Shown here one piece after another: positions 1 through 9,025 of a DNA stretch of 64,000 bases (positions within the stretch are counted from its first letter, which is position 1; every line of letters starts with the position of its first letter). This DNA is from Streptomyces rhizoryzae (lineage in GTDB: Bacteria; Actinomycetota; Actinomycetes; Streptomycetales; Streptomycetaceae), in NCBI RefSeq assembly GCF_023155275.1, contig NZ_JALMUV010000001.1, positions 124,001 to 188,000 of the forward strand, given 5' to 3'. Position numbers and translations under genes: made by a program. The notes under the pieces were generated by a model. That model was not told where the DNA came from, made no database searches, and was given only the letters and a program-made list of their open reading frames with translations.

Positions 1-981
1 AAGAAGGAAGGCAAGCTGAACGCCATCGCCCTTCCTCGCGACTGGGCGAACTACGGCGAGATCATCGACACCTTCGAGAAGAAGTACGGGATCAAGGTCG
101 AGGTCGAGAACCCCAGCGGTTCCAGCCAGGACGAGATCAGCGCGGTCACCTCCCGCAAGGGCCAGGACCGGTCTCCGGACGTCATCGACGTGGGCAGTTC
201 CTTCGCCATGAGCGCGGCCGGGCAGAACCTCCTGGCGCCCTACCAGGTCAGCGCGTTCGGGCAGATCCCGAAGACACAGAAGGACCCCCAGGCCCGCTGG
301 TACAACGACTTCGGCGGCTACGTCTCCATCGGTTGTGACGCGGCCCGCGTCAAGAAGTGTCCGAAGACCTTCGCCGAACTGCTCGATCCGCAGTACAAGG
401 GCCAGGTCGCACTGACCGGCAACCCGACGAAGTCCGCCTCGGCCTTCGGCGCCGTGCTCGCCTCGGCACTCGCCGACAAGGGCTCCTACGACAACGTCAA
501 GCCCGGCCTGGACTTCTTCGCCCGCCTGAAGAAGTCCGGCAACTTCAACCCCGTCGAGTCGAGCCCTGCGACCATTCAGAAGGGCGAGACACCGATCAGC
601 ATCACCTGGGACTACCTCAACACCGGCTACGCGGACCAGCTCCGCGGCAAGGGCGTCAACTGGAAGGTCAGCATCCCGACCGACGGCGTGTACGCCAATT
701 ACTACTCGCAGGCGATCGTGAAGTGGGCACCGCACCCGGCCGCGGCCCGCCTGTGGCAGGAGTTCCTGTACAGCCCCGAGGGCCAGAACCTGTGGCTCAA
801 GGGCTACTCCCGCCCGGTGCTGATGCCCTCGATGAAGCAGGCGGGGACTCTCGACACGGCCGCTGCCGCCAAACTCCCGCAGGTCCCCCGCAACGGTGCG
901 AGCACCTTCCCGACCGAGGGCCAGCTCAGCAAGGCCAAGCAGGACGTCGCCCAGGGCTGGTCCCAGGCGGTCGCCGGATGA
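1..981 (+). CDS. ABC transporter substrate-binding protein (5' partial)
   Basis: The reading frame is open from base 1, so the N-terminus, with any lipoprotein signal, lies outside the window. The visible 326 residues look like a type 2 periplasmic binding protein of the iron/putrescine/phosphonate type: an opening strand (LNAIALPRDW), the DVGSSFAM segment, and a C-terminal region ending in YSPEGQNLWLKGYSRPV, which is typical of this fold. It should capture a solute outside the membrane for the two permeases and ATPase that follow. The stop overlaps the next start (ATGA), so it heads a translationally coupled operon. The downstream phosphatase and phospholipase suggest a phosphorus-containing or choline-related ligand, but that is inference. 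Confidence 0.85.
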   Translation, partial: KKEGKLNAIALPRDWANYGEIIDTFEKKYGIKVEVENPSGSSQDEISAVTSRKGQDRSPDVIDVGSSFAMSAAGQNLLAPYQVSAFGQIPKTQKDPQARWYNDFGGYVSIGCDAARVKKCPKTFAELLDPQYKGQVALTGNPTKSASAFGAVLASALADKGSYDNVKPGLDFFARLKKSGNFNPVESSPATIQKGETPISITWDYLNTGYADQLRGKGVNWKVSIPTDGVYANYYSQAIVKWAPHPAAARLWQEFLYSPEGQNLWLKGYSRPVLMPSMKQAGTLDTAAAAKLPQVPRNGASTFPTEGQLSKAKQDVAQGWSQAVAG

Positions 982-1910
982 GTGCCATCCCCACGGCGGC
1001 CGGCGGCAGCAGCCGGCCCCGTTCCGCCGGCCGCAGTGCCGGCCTCGGGCCCGCCCGGCGGCTGCGCCCTCCGCGCCTGACGGGCTGGCTCGGTGTCGTC
1101 CCGCTGCTCGCGTTCACCGTCGTGGTGTTCGGCCTGGCTTTCGGGACGATGGTGTTCGGTGCGTTCACCACGCCCGAGACCGCGCCGGGCGGGGTCCACC
1201 TCACCGGCGCGAACATGAGCGCCTCGGTGCACGGCGCCTACCTGACCTCGCTGATCGGCAGCGTCAAGCTCTCCGCTGTCTCCGCGTTGATCGCCACCGT
1301 CGTCGGCCTGCCGATCGCCCACGTGATCGTGACCTCGCGCTTCCGCGCCCTGCGCAGGGCGGTGCTGGCAGGGTCGGGCGTGCTGGCGAACTTCGGCGGG
1401 GTGCCGCTCGCGTTCGCCTTCGTGGCGACGCTGGGCAACGCCGGCGTGCTGACGCACCGCTTCCACCTGCTCAGCCACGGCTGGAGCCTGTACGGCTTCT
1501 GGGGCCTGACCTTGGTCTACCTCTACTTCCTCATCCCGCTCATGGTGCTCACGCTCACCCCGGCTCTGGAGGGGCTGCGGCGGCAGTGGTGCGAGGCCGC
1601 ACGCAACAACGGTGCGAACACCTTCCGGTACTGGGCTCATGTCGCGCTGCCCCTCCTCACGCCCTCGCTCCTCGGCGGCTACGTACTGCTGTTCGGCAGC
1701 GCGTTCAGCGCCTATGCGACTGCCGCCGCGATGGTCGGCAGTTCGGTACCCCTGGTCACCATGCAGATCGCGGACGCGCTGTCCGGCAACGTCCTGGTAG
1801 GCCAGGGCAATGTCGCGCTCGCGCTCGGAGTCGACATGGTGGTGGTGGCGGGGCTCGTCATGGCCGTTCAGCTGCCGCTACAGCGGAGGAGCGCGCGATG
1901 GCTGGCCTGA
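978..1910 (+). CDS. ABC transporter permease
   Basis: This 310-residue integral membrane protein has an Ala/Arg/Ser-rich cytoplasmic lead, a first membrane segment around residues 35-60, and several more helices. The EAA-type loop reads EAARNNGANTFRYWAHVALP, the docking site for the ATPase. The ATG at 978 overlaps the stop of the binding protein. The frame is open much further upstream, but that stretch is antisense-like translation of the binding protein gene. It forms one half of the translocation channel with the next gene, which it overlaps by 13 bases. Confidence 0.88.
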   Translation: MSAIPTAAGGSSRPRSAGRSAGLGPARRLRPPRLTGWLGVVPLLAFTVVVFGLAFGTMVFGAFTTPETAPGGVHLTGANMSASVHGAYLTSLIGSVKLSAVSALIATVVGLPIAHVIVTSRFRALRRAVLAGSGVLANFGGVPLAFAFVATLGNAGVLTHRFHLLSHGWSLYGFWGLTLVYLYFLIPLMVLTLTPALEGLRRQWCEAARNNGANTFRYWAHVALPLLTPSLLGGYVLLFGSAFSAYATAAAMVGSSVPLVTMQIADALSGNVLVGQGNVALALGVDMVVVAGLVMAVQLPLQRRSARWLA

Positions 1911-2725
1911 GCAGAATCCGGTACGGGCGCGCCTTCGTCTTGCTGCTCACCGGTGCCTACTTCCTCGTTCCGCTCGCCTGCGCCGTCGCCTTCAGCATCG
2001 GCGCCGGCACCCCGGGCCGGAGCATCGGCTTCGGGGCCTACACCGGCGTCCTCGGCGCCGGCGGCTTCACCGACAGCCTGACGCTGACCCTGAAACTGGC
2101 GGCCGCCACGATCGCGCTCGTGCTGGCGCTGCTGGTGCCTGCCCTGGTCACCGTGCGGCTGGCCGCACCGCGCCTGCGCACACTCGTCGAGATCGTGTGC
2201 ATGCTGCCGTTGGTGGTACCTGCTGTTGCCCTCGTCGCGGGGATCAGCGCGGTGTTGCGCTGGGGACCCGACCACTTCGCCGGCACCCCGGTCTTCCAGG
2301 CCCTGGCAGCCCTCCAGGACCAGAACTTCCCCTTCGTCCTGGTGCTCGCCTACACGCTGATGGCACTGCCGCTGGCGTACCGCACACTCGACGCCGGGAT
2401 CGCGGCCATCGACCTGCGGATGCTGGTCGAGGCCGCCCGGGCCTGCCGGGCGCCATGGCCGCGCACCCTCCTGCAGGTGGTGCTGCCCAACCTGCGCGGG
2501 GCGCTGCTCAACACGGCGTTCCTGACCCTGGCGCTGGTGCTCGGTGAGTACACCGTCGCCGCGATCCTCGGCTACCAGCCGTTCGCCGTGTGGATCCTCG
2601 CCATCAGCGGCTCACAGGCGCAGATGTCGGTGGCCGTGTCGGTGATGGGCCTGCTCGTCACCTGGGTGCTGCTGCTGGTCGTCGCCACCGCCGGACGCGC
2701 TCACCATCCCAAGGAGACCTCATGA
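1898..2725 (+). CDS. ABC transporter permease, second subunit
   Basis: A 275-residue polytopic membrane protein that begins inside the 3' end of the first permease and ends in an ATGA overlap with the ATPase gene. The EAA loop is recognisable (EAARACRAPWPRTLLQVVLP, about residues 178-197). Two non-identical permeases plus one ATPase are usual for spermidine/putrescine- and 2-aminoethylphosphonate-type importers. The start was chosen because the sequence becomes membrane-protein-like exactly there (MAGLSRIRYGRAFVLLLTG) and an AGGAG-like site (GGAGGAG) sits just upstream. Confidence 0.88.
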   Translation: MAGLSRIRYGRAFVLLLTGAYFLVPLACAVAFSIGAGTPGRSIGFGAYTGVLGAGGFTDSLTLTLKLAAATIALVLALLVPALVTVRLAAPRLRTLVEIVCMLPLVVPAVALVAGISAVLRWGPDHFAGTPVFQALAALQDQNFPFVLVLAYTLMALPLAYRTLDAGIAAIDLRMLVEAARACRAPWPRTLLQVVLPNLRGALLNTAFLTLALVLGEYTVAAILGYQPFAVWILAISGSQAQMSVAVSVMGLLVTWVLLLVVATAGRAHHPKETS

Positions 2726-3849
2726 CCGACCTGGTAAGCGATCTCACCCCCCTCAGCCCGGCACGGACGGGTGCCACCGTCGAGTTCCGCGGGCTGCGCC
2801 GCGCCTTCGGCGCAACGACCGCGCTGGACGGCCTGGACCTGACGGTCGAGCCGGGTGAACTCGTGGCGCTGCTCGGCCCGTCCGGTTGCGGCAAGACCAC
2901 CGCACTGCGCACCCTCGCCGGATTCGAGCGGCCCGACTCGGGCGAGGTCCTCGTGGACGGCGAGGACATCACGGGTGTTCCGGCGCACCGGCGCGACGCG
3001 GGCATGGTGTTCCAGTCCTACAGCCTCTTCCCGCACCTGACCGCCCTCGACAACGTCGCCTTCGGGCTGCGGATGAGCGGCATCCGCACAGCCGAGCGGC
3101 GGGCCCGCGCCGCCGAACTCGTCGAGCTGGTCGGGCTGCCGCACCACACCGGCCACTATCCGCACCAGCTGTCCGGAGGTCAGCAGCAGCGGATCGCGCT
3201 GGCGCGGGCTTTGGCGCTGCGGCCACGTGTGCTGCTGCTCGACGAGCCGCTGTCGGCACTCGACGCACAGGTGCGCCTGACGCTGCGCGAGGAGATCCGC
3301 CGCATCCAACAGCAGCTGGGCATCACGACCCTTTTCGTGACACACGACCAGGAGGAAGCCCTCTCCATGGCCGACCGGGTCGCGGTGATGCGGGCCGGAC
3401 GACTGGAGCAGTGCGCGCCTCCGGCGGAGCTGTACGAACGCCCCGCGACCGCGTTCGTTGCCGAGTTCGTGGGCGTGATGAGCCGGATCCCGGCCCGGCC
3501 CGGGGCGGACGACGGGACCGTGCACGTACTCGGCCGCAGTCTGCCGGTCAGCGGGAGGCTGCCGGGCACCGGTGCCGCCGGCGGCACCGGTGACGTGGAC
3601 GTACTGGTACGGCCGGAGGCGGTCGAGGTCACGGCGGACGAGAACGGCACCTCCCGGATCACGGGCGCGGCCTTCCTCGGCGCGACCTCGCGGTTGACCG
3701 TGCGGCTGGCCAACGGCGCCGAGGTGGCGGCCGACGTGCCCACCCACGCCATGACCAGGCTTCCGGTCGGTGCGGCGGTGACGCTGACGCTGGCGCACCG
3801 GCCCGTGCTGGTGGACCGCCGCCGCGCAAGCGGCGGCGCAGGGAGCTGA
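2722..3849 (+). CDS. ABC transporter ATP-binding protein
   Basis: A 375-residue ATPase energising the importer. Walker A is GPSGCGKTT (about residue 53), the Q-loop lies in VFQSYSLFPHLT, the ABC signature is LSGGQQQRIALARAL, Walker B with D-loop is LLLDEPLSALD, and the switch histidine lies in FVTHDQEEALSMADR. About 120 C-terminal residues form a TOBE-type domain, as in PotA/FbpC/MalK-like subunits. It is the fourth gene of the operon and starts in an ATGA overlap after an AAGGAG site. An 11- to 122-base interval, depending on the start chosen, separates it from the HAD gene. Confidence 0.92.
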   Translation: MTDLVSDLTPLSPARTGATVEFRGLRRAFGATTALDGLDLTVEPGELVALLGPSGCGKTTALRTLAGFERPDSGEVLVDGEDITGVPAHRRDAGMVFQSYSLFPHLTALDNVAFGLRMSGIRTAERRARAAELVELVGLPHHTGHYPHQLSGGQQQRIALARALALRPRVLLLDEPLSALDAQVRLTLREEIRRIQQQLGITTLFVTHDQEEALSMADRVAVMRAGRLEQCAPPAELYERPATAFVAEFVGVMSRIPARPGADDGTVHVLGRSLPVSGRLPGTGAAGGTGDVDVLVRPEAVEVTADENGTSRITGAAFLGATSRLTVRLANGAEVAADVPTHAMTRLPVGAAVTLTLAHRPVLVDRRRASGGAGS

Positions 3850-3971
3850 CGGCCGGAACGATGCCCCGCCGGAAGACGACGTCAGCGGTCATCGACCGGG
3901 CTGACGACCCCCTTGACGGACGCGGAACGCCCTCCGCTTCCGCACATGACCGCCTGTTGGAGAAAAGCGCC

Positions 3972-4661
3972 TTGGAGCACCGCATCACCGCGCCCGCCCT
4001 TCCCGCTGCCGTCCTGTTCGACATGGATGGCACCCTCGTCGACACCGAGCGGCTGTGGAGCGCCGCGGTCGAACAGGTCGCCAACCGGATCGGGCGGCCC
4101 CTGACCGACGCGGACACCCCTCACGTACTGGGTCGCCCGGCTGTGTACACGGCGGCCCACCTGCACCGCACGGGTGCTCCGGCGGCCTGCGACCCCGGGG
4201 CGCTCGCCACCGAGCTGGATGCCGAGTTCGCCGCCCGGGTCGCCGGCGATCTCGTTCCGCGTCCGGGCGTACTGCGCCTGCTGGACGAGCTGGCCACGGC
4301 CGGCGTGCCCGCGGCGATCGTCTCCGCCTCGCCGCGCCACGTCGTCGACCTGGTGCGAACGGCGCTGGGGGAGGACCGGTTCACGCTGACCTTCGCGGTC
4401 GAGGACACCGCCCGCACCAAACCGGCGCCCGACCCGTACCTGGCCGCGGCCGCCGCTCTGGGCGTCGCGCCGCACACGTGCGTGGTCGTCGAGGACACGC
4501 CCACAGGTGTCGCCTCGGCCGAGGCTGCCGGGTGTGCGGTGCTCGCCGTTCCCTCCACCGTACCGATCCGGCCCTCGGCCAACCGGACCGTCCTCGACTC
4601 CCTGGAGCGGGCCGACCTGGCCCTGCTCGGCTCCCTCATCGCGTCAGCAGAAAGGCAGTGA
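3972..4661 (+). CDS. HAD-superfamily phosphatase (beta-phosphoglucomutase/phosphonatase-like)
   Basis: A 229-residue HAD hydrolase of subclass I. Motif I is FDMDGTLVDTE, with the nucleophile Asp and acid/base Asp. Motif II is IVSASPRH, the motif III lysine lies in RTKPAPDPYL, and motif IV is VVVEDTPTG. It probably dephosphorylates a small phosphate ester in the cytoplasm. I chose TTG 3972 because GGAG lies nine bases upstream and the family starts there; the frame is open to an ATG at 3861 with no clear ribosome site. It overlaps the phospholipase gene (GTGA), so the two products are likely made together, and it may act on phosphocholine or a similar released head group. Confidence 0.85.
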   Translation: MEHRITAPALPAAVLFDMDGTLVDTERLWSAAVEQVANRIGRPLTDADTPHVLGRPAVYTAAHLHRTGAPAACDPGALATELDAEFAARVAGDLVPRPGVLRLLDELATAGVPAAIVSASPRHVVDLVRTALGEDRFTLTFAVEDTARTKPAPDPYLAAAAALGVAPHTCVVVEDTPTGVASAEAAGCAVLAVPSTVPIRPSANRTVLDSLERADLALLGSLIASAERQ

Positions 4662-6556
4662 CAGACACCGTGGACGACATCCGGCACGTCGTGATCCTGA
4701 TGCAGGAGAACCGCAGTTTCGACCACTACTTCGGCACGCTGAACGGCGTGCGCGGCTTCGACGACCGCCAGGCGCTGACGTTCCCGAACGGCGACAGCGT
4801 CTTCCACCAGCCCGCACTGTCCCGACCCGACGGCGGGTTCCTGCTGCCGTACCGGATGGACTCGACCACGTTCGACGCGCAGAACGCGGACGGCCTGCCG
4901 CACGACTGGGAGAGCGGTCACGAGGCCATCAACAACGGCGCGATGAACCGCTGGACGTCCGCCAAGGGCGAGCAGAGCATGGGCTACCTCACCCGTGCGG
5001 ACATCCCCTACCAGTACGCGCTGGCCGACGCGTTCACGCTGTGCGACGGGTACTTCTGCTCACTGGCCGGGCCCACCAGCCCCAACCGGCTCTACCTGTG
5101 GACCGGCACGGCCGGCCCGGGCCGGGACGGTACGACGGGCCCGTGGATCGACAACACCCCGCTGCCCGAGAGCCCGGTCTGCGACTGGACCACCTACGCG
5201 GAGCGCCTGTCGGCCGCCGGTGTCAGCTGGCGCGTCTACCACTCTCCCGGCCTGGACGAGCGGGACGGCAACTACGAGGACAACGCCCTGGAGTACTTCG
5301 GCCAGTTCCACCGGTTCGACAAGGACGACCCCCGCTACCGCGACGCGATGACGAAGTGGGACCTGTCGGCGTTCGACACGCACTGCCAGGACGGCACCCT
5401 GCCGACGGTGTCCTGGCTGGTCTCGCCGTATCTGTTCTGCGAGCATCCGACCGCCAGCCCCGCATACGGCGCGCACTGGGTCGACACCGCCCTGCGGTCG
5501 CTGTTCGCGAACCCGGAGGTGTGGCGGCACACCGTCTTCCTCGTCATGTACGACGAGAACGACGGCTACTTCGACCACGTGGTGCCGCCGTTCCCGCCCG
5601 CGGGAACCCCCGACGAGTTCGTGGACGGGCAGCCGATCGGGCTGGGCAACCGCGTCCCCCTGTGGGTGATATCCCCGTGGTCGCGCGGCGGCTGGGTCAA
5701 CTCCCAGGTCTTCGACCACACCTCCGTCCTGCGCTTCCTCGAACTCGTCACCGGCGTGCGGGAGCCCAACATCGCGGCATGGCGCCGCGCCGTGTGCGGC
5801 GATCTCACCACCTGCTTCGACTTCACCCGGCCCGACTTCTCGCTCCCCCAACTTCCGGACACCCGTGCGCTGGTGGAGCAGGCCGATGCCGCGACGGAAC
5901 TGCCGCCGGTGCCGCTCCCCGCACCGGGCGCGCAGGTCACGCCGGTACAGGAACCCGGCGGCGCGCGCCCGCACCGGCCACTGCGGTACCGCCCCTGGGC
6001 TGACATCGCGGTGGACCGCGCCACCGGCAAGGTCACCTGCGTGCTCGCCAACGAGGGGCCGGAGACCTTCCATTTCACGGTCTTCCCGAACATCCACCGG
6101 CCGTTCGCGGGAACGCCGTACACCGTCGCCCCGCACAGCACCGACACCTTCGTGTGGGAGACGGTGAGTACCGCCGGGCGCTACGACTTCACGGTCCACG
6201 GTGCCGACGGTTTCGTCTGCCGCTTCGCCGGGACGGTGGCGGGAGCCGGTCAGGGGGACATCGCCGTCCCCCGCGTGACAGCGGTCCTACGGGGCAGCGA
6301 GCCGGAAACCTCGGCCGTCGAGTTGCTGCTGGCCAACGACGGCGAAGCGGCCGTGTCCTTCACGGTCACCCCGAACGACTTCGGCGGCGCGGTGCGCACC
6401 CGGCTGGTCGGGCCGGGCGAGGAGGCCGTCCTGCCCTGGCGCACGGACGGTGGACGGTACGACGTGACCGTCACGGCCGATGGCGCCACGGGCTTCGCCC
6501 AGCGGTATGCGGGGACCGTGCACGCGGTCGGAGCGGCGCCGTCCGCACCGCGCTGA
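4658..6556 (+). CDS. Alkaline phosphatase family protein / phosphocholine-type phospholipase C
   Basis: A 632-residue member of the phosphoesterase family (PF04185). The N-terminal signature is MQENRSFDHYFGTL, the metal/active-site block is YDENDGYFDHV (about residue 300), and the C-terminus holds two DUF756-like beta domains (about 445-535 and 540-625). Relatives cleave phosphatidylcholine or sphingomyelin outside the cell and carry a twin-arginine signal. Here the protein starts at GTG 4658 directly with the catalytic domain and has no signal peptide. The start is forced by the GTGA overlap with the HAD gene and an AAAGG site. It may act in the cytoplasm on an imported substrate, or be exported by an unseen route. 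A decayed second copy lies at 21604-22138. Confidence 0.85.
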   Translation: MTDTVDDIRHVVILMQENRSFDHYFGTLNGVRGFDDRQALTFPNGDSVFHQPALSRPDGGFLLPYRMDSTTFDAQNADGLPHDWESGHEAINNGAMNRWTSAKGEQSMGYLTRADIPYQYALADAFTLCDGYFCSLAGPTSPNRLYLWTGTAGPGRDGTTGPWIDNTPLPESPVCDWTTYAERLSAAGVSWRVYHSPGLDERDGNYEDNALEYFGQFHRFDKDDPRYRDAMTKWDLSAFDTHCQDGTLPTVSWLVSPYLFCEHPTASPAYGAHWVDTALRSLFANPEVWRHTVFLVMYDENDGYFDHVVPPFPPAGTPDEFVDGQPIGLGNRVPLWVISPWSRGGWVNSQVFDHTSVLRFLELVTGVREPNIAAWRRAVCGDLTTCFDFTRPDFSLPQLPDTRALVEQADAATELPPVPLPAPGAQVTPVQEPGGARPHRPLRYRPWADIAVDRATGKVTCVLANEGPETFHFTVFPNIHRPFAGTPYTVAPHSTDTFVWETVSTAGRYDFTVHGADGFVCRFAGTVAGAGQGDIAVPRVTAVLRGSEPETSAVELLLANDGEAAVSFTVTPNDFGGAVRTRLVGPGEEAVLPWRTDGGRYDVTVTADGATGFAQRYAGTVHAVGAAPSAPR

Positions 6557-7608
6557 TCACGGCGGCCGGCGGCTCGCTCGTCGATGCCGGAACCGGCCCT
6601 GCGCCGGCGGCACCGGCGCGCGGGCAGCGTGGTGCGCGCACGGAGAGCGCGCGTGCTTCCCCTGCCGCGTCGGAGGAGAGGTCGAGCACGTCGCCCCGGT
6701 GCCCGGCGTCGCGCAGGGTCCGGGCCGCGATGGTCACCTGGACGGTGCTGGACGAACGGGCCTCGAAGTGGCGGCAATATTCGGGCCCGGCGTTCAGGGC
6801 GCTGAGGCCAAGATCCGGACCACGCACGGGCTCCCCTACCCATCCCGCTCCCGACCAGCTTTTCCGGTCTCTTCGCGGTCTCTTTCCGGTCCCCCTCGGT
6901 CCGCTCAGCCGGCAGCCGGCCCCGGGCCCCGCTGACGCGGTCCTCTTCCTGCATGGACTGCTCGATGAGGCGGTCGGCCTGATACCGAACGCCGGCAAGG
7001 AACTTGGGGTACGGGCGGGCCCACGCGGGCTTGGCCGTTCGCCCACCACCGACAGGGGGTGCAGTGCCCGATCCCCGCCCGCGGCCGCGTTCCCGCGGCA
7101 GTTGCTGCGTCAGCCCCTGGCGGGGAATGGGCGGCCGACGTACCGGAAGCCCATCATGACAAGCACGGCCAGGCAGCAGCGGGCCAGACCCCCTCATCGA
7201 GCGCCCTGGCCGCCGGTGCGATCTCTCCTCGGCTGCCTCCGGCGTTTTCCCGCTGCGCCAATGGGGTGACGCTGCGCCTTCAGACTTGAGCGCTTGTCCT
7301 ACCGCGTGGATTACTGGAGACGAGGTGCTGAGGACGTGCCCCCGGCATAGTCCAAGAGCCGGCGCCCATCCCGTGCTCCACCTCGCCCACCGCACGATGG
7401 CCGTCCACCCCCGCAGCCCGATCCTTCCGCAGGCTCCCGCCCGGCCTCGTGCAGGATCGTGCGGACTCTTCTTGGGCCGGCCATGGCAGGCGGCCGCGGC
7501 CAACCACCGCACCACCGGCGACCAGTTGCTCACTCCGCCCAGGCAGCACTGGCACGGCCGTGTTCGCGGGCCGCCGCCTTCACCCCTCTACTCCTCGGGA
7601 GACTGATC
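6557..7608. other. About 1 kb without a convincing gene
   Basis: Several open frames cross this stretch on both strands, but none has a start with a ribosome site plus a recognisable fold. The longest minus frame is broken by Arg/Pro/Gly-rich filler. A minus-strand segment around 6700-6830 (TIAARTLRDAGHRGDVLDL in one frame) and another around 6930-7020 look protein-like for 20-40 codons and may be decayed gene pieces. I could not assign them. Confidence 0.5.
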
Positions 7609-8826
7609 GTGACCTCCAACGCCGTTGCCTCCGCGACCCAGGCCACGGGCTACTGGCCCCCTCCGCCCCCCGCCGGACCGCCGACGCTGCTCGCCGCCAT
7701 CCCCGACTCCGGACCCGCCACGGGCGGAAACCTCGTCCGGCTGATCGGACAGAACCTGCGCGGCGCGACCAGCGTGACCTTCGGTGGTGTCCTGGCCACC
7801 ATCGTCTACCAGGGCCCTCTCACCGGCCCCGGTGACCCCGGTGCAGGGCAGGACTCCCCGCAGGCGGGCGCCGGCTGGGGCGGCCCCGGCGGCTGGCCCG
7901 GGCACGGCGGGTACCCGGGCGGGGGCCGCCCCGGCTTCGACTTCCTGGTGGTGATCGCGCCGGCGAACCCGCCCGGGACCGTGCAGATCATCGTCACCAC
8001 ACCGGCCGGTACCAGCAACCCCCTGCCCTACACCTACCTCACGCCGCCTCCGCCGCCCCCCACGCCCACCGCTATCGCGCCGACCAGCGGACCGAGCACC
8101 GGCGGGACCGCGTTCACCATCACCGGCACCAACCTCGGCAGCGTGACCGGCGTGCTGTTCAACGGCGTTCCGGCCACCGGCGTGACCGCCACCGCCACCA
8201 CCGTCACCGGCACCACCCCGCCCGGGACCGTCGGCCCTGCCACCGTCACCCTGCTCAGCCCCGCGGGCAACACCACGGTGCCCGGCGGCTTCACCTACCT
8301 CCCGCCGGCCCCGACCGCGGCCTCGATCATCCCGGCGGTCGGGCCGGTCACCGGCAGCACCCCCTATGTGCTCACCGGCACCCACCTGACCGGCGTCACC
8401 AGCGTCACCTTCGGCGCCACCCCCTCGACCATCCTGTTCGTCAACCCGGCCGGAACCCAACTGGTCGGGCTGACCCCGGCCGGCCCCGTCGCCGGCGGTA
8501 ACGTCACCGTGACCGTCACCGGCCCCGGCGGAAGCGCCACCGTGCCCGGCGGTTTCACCTACTTCGCCGCCCCGCCCCCGCCGGCCCCCGCCGCCATCAG
8601 CCCCACCTCCGGAACCGCCGCCGGGGGCACCGCCTTCACCCTCACCGGCACCGGCCTCGGCGGCACGCTCGCCGTGCTGTTCAACGGCGTTCCGGCCACC
8701 GGCGTGACCGCCACCGCCACCACCGTCACCGGCACCACCCCGCCCGGGACCGTCGGCCCTGCCACCGTCACCGTGGTGACCGCCTCCGGTACCGCCACTG
8801 TCCCCGGCGGCTACACCTACACCTGA
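7609..8826 (+). CDS. IPT/TIG-domain repeat protein
   Basis: A 405-residue protein made of four immunoglobulin-like IPT/TIG modules, each opening with a P(T/D)SGPATGG-type turn and ending near GGFTY. The modules lie at about residues 24-144, 150-225, 230-318 and 323-405; the first carries a Gly/Pro-rich insertion. There is no signal peptide or membrane helix, so the location is unclear; similar streptomycete proteins are thought to be adhesive or structural. GTG 7609 is preceded by CGGGAGA at a good distance, and the Arg-rich frame upstream is not protein-like. Modules 2 and 4 share an exact 100-base DNA repeat. A strong terminator follows. Confidence 0.85.
   Translation: MTSNAVASATQATGYWPPPPPAGPPTLLAAIPDSGPATGGNLVRLIGQNLRGATSVTFGGVLATIVYQGPLTGPGDPGAGQDSPQAGAGWGGPGGWPGHGGYPGGGRPGFDFLVVIAPANPPGTVQIIVTTPAGTSNPLPYTYLTPPPPPPTPTAIAPTSGPSTGGTAFTITGTNLGSVTGVLFNGVPATGVTATATTVTGTTPPGTVGPATVTLLSPAGNTTVPGGFTYLPPAPTAASIIPAVGPVTGSTPYVLTGTHLTGVTSVTFGATPSTILFVNPAGTQLVGLTPAGPVAGGNVTVTVTGPGGSATVPGGFTYFAAPPPPAPAAISPTSGTAAGGTAFTLTGTGLGGTLAVLFNGVPATGVTATATTVTGTTPPGTVGPATVTVVTASGTATVPGGYTYT
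8151..8250 (+). repeat. 100-bp perfect direct repeat, copy 1
   Basis: Lies in IPT/TIG module 2 and is identical to 8673-8772 in module 4, while flanking bases of the modules differ. This points to recent duplication or gene conversion within the gene. Confidence 0.95.
8673..8772 (+). repeat. 100-bp perfect direct repeat, copy 2
   Basis: Second copy of the repeat at 8151-8250, offset by 522 bases (a multiple of three), so recombination between the copies would keep the reading frame. Confidence 0.95.
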
Positions 8827-8836
8827 CCCACCGGAC

Positions 8837-8880
8837 CGTCGGTCACCGAGCCGTCATCCTCCTCGGCTCGGTGACCGACG
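8837..8880. terminator. Strong hairpin terminator, 17-bp perfect stem
   Basis: Arms 8837-8853 (CGTCGGTCACCGAGCCG) and 8864-8880 are perfect complements with a 10-base loop. It sits just after the IPT/TIG gene and before the oppositely oriented two-component operon, so it can serve both sides. Confidence 0.85.
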
Positions 8881-9025
8881 CCTGCCCATCCGGCCATCCG
8901 GGGCCCCCGGGGGCCGCTACCCACCCCTCACGACAGCGACCACGGAACTGCTCGGGACCGGCACGGGACCGGCCGTATCTTCGCCCTCGCCGGCGCGCCT
9001 CGAACGGATCCGGGACGGAACCTCC

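Noticed and set aside
6250..7533. A 427-codon minus-strand frame in the 1 kb gap
   Set aside because: No ribosome site, no domain, and Arg/Gly/Pro-rich throughout; at most it contains short decayed pieces.
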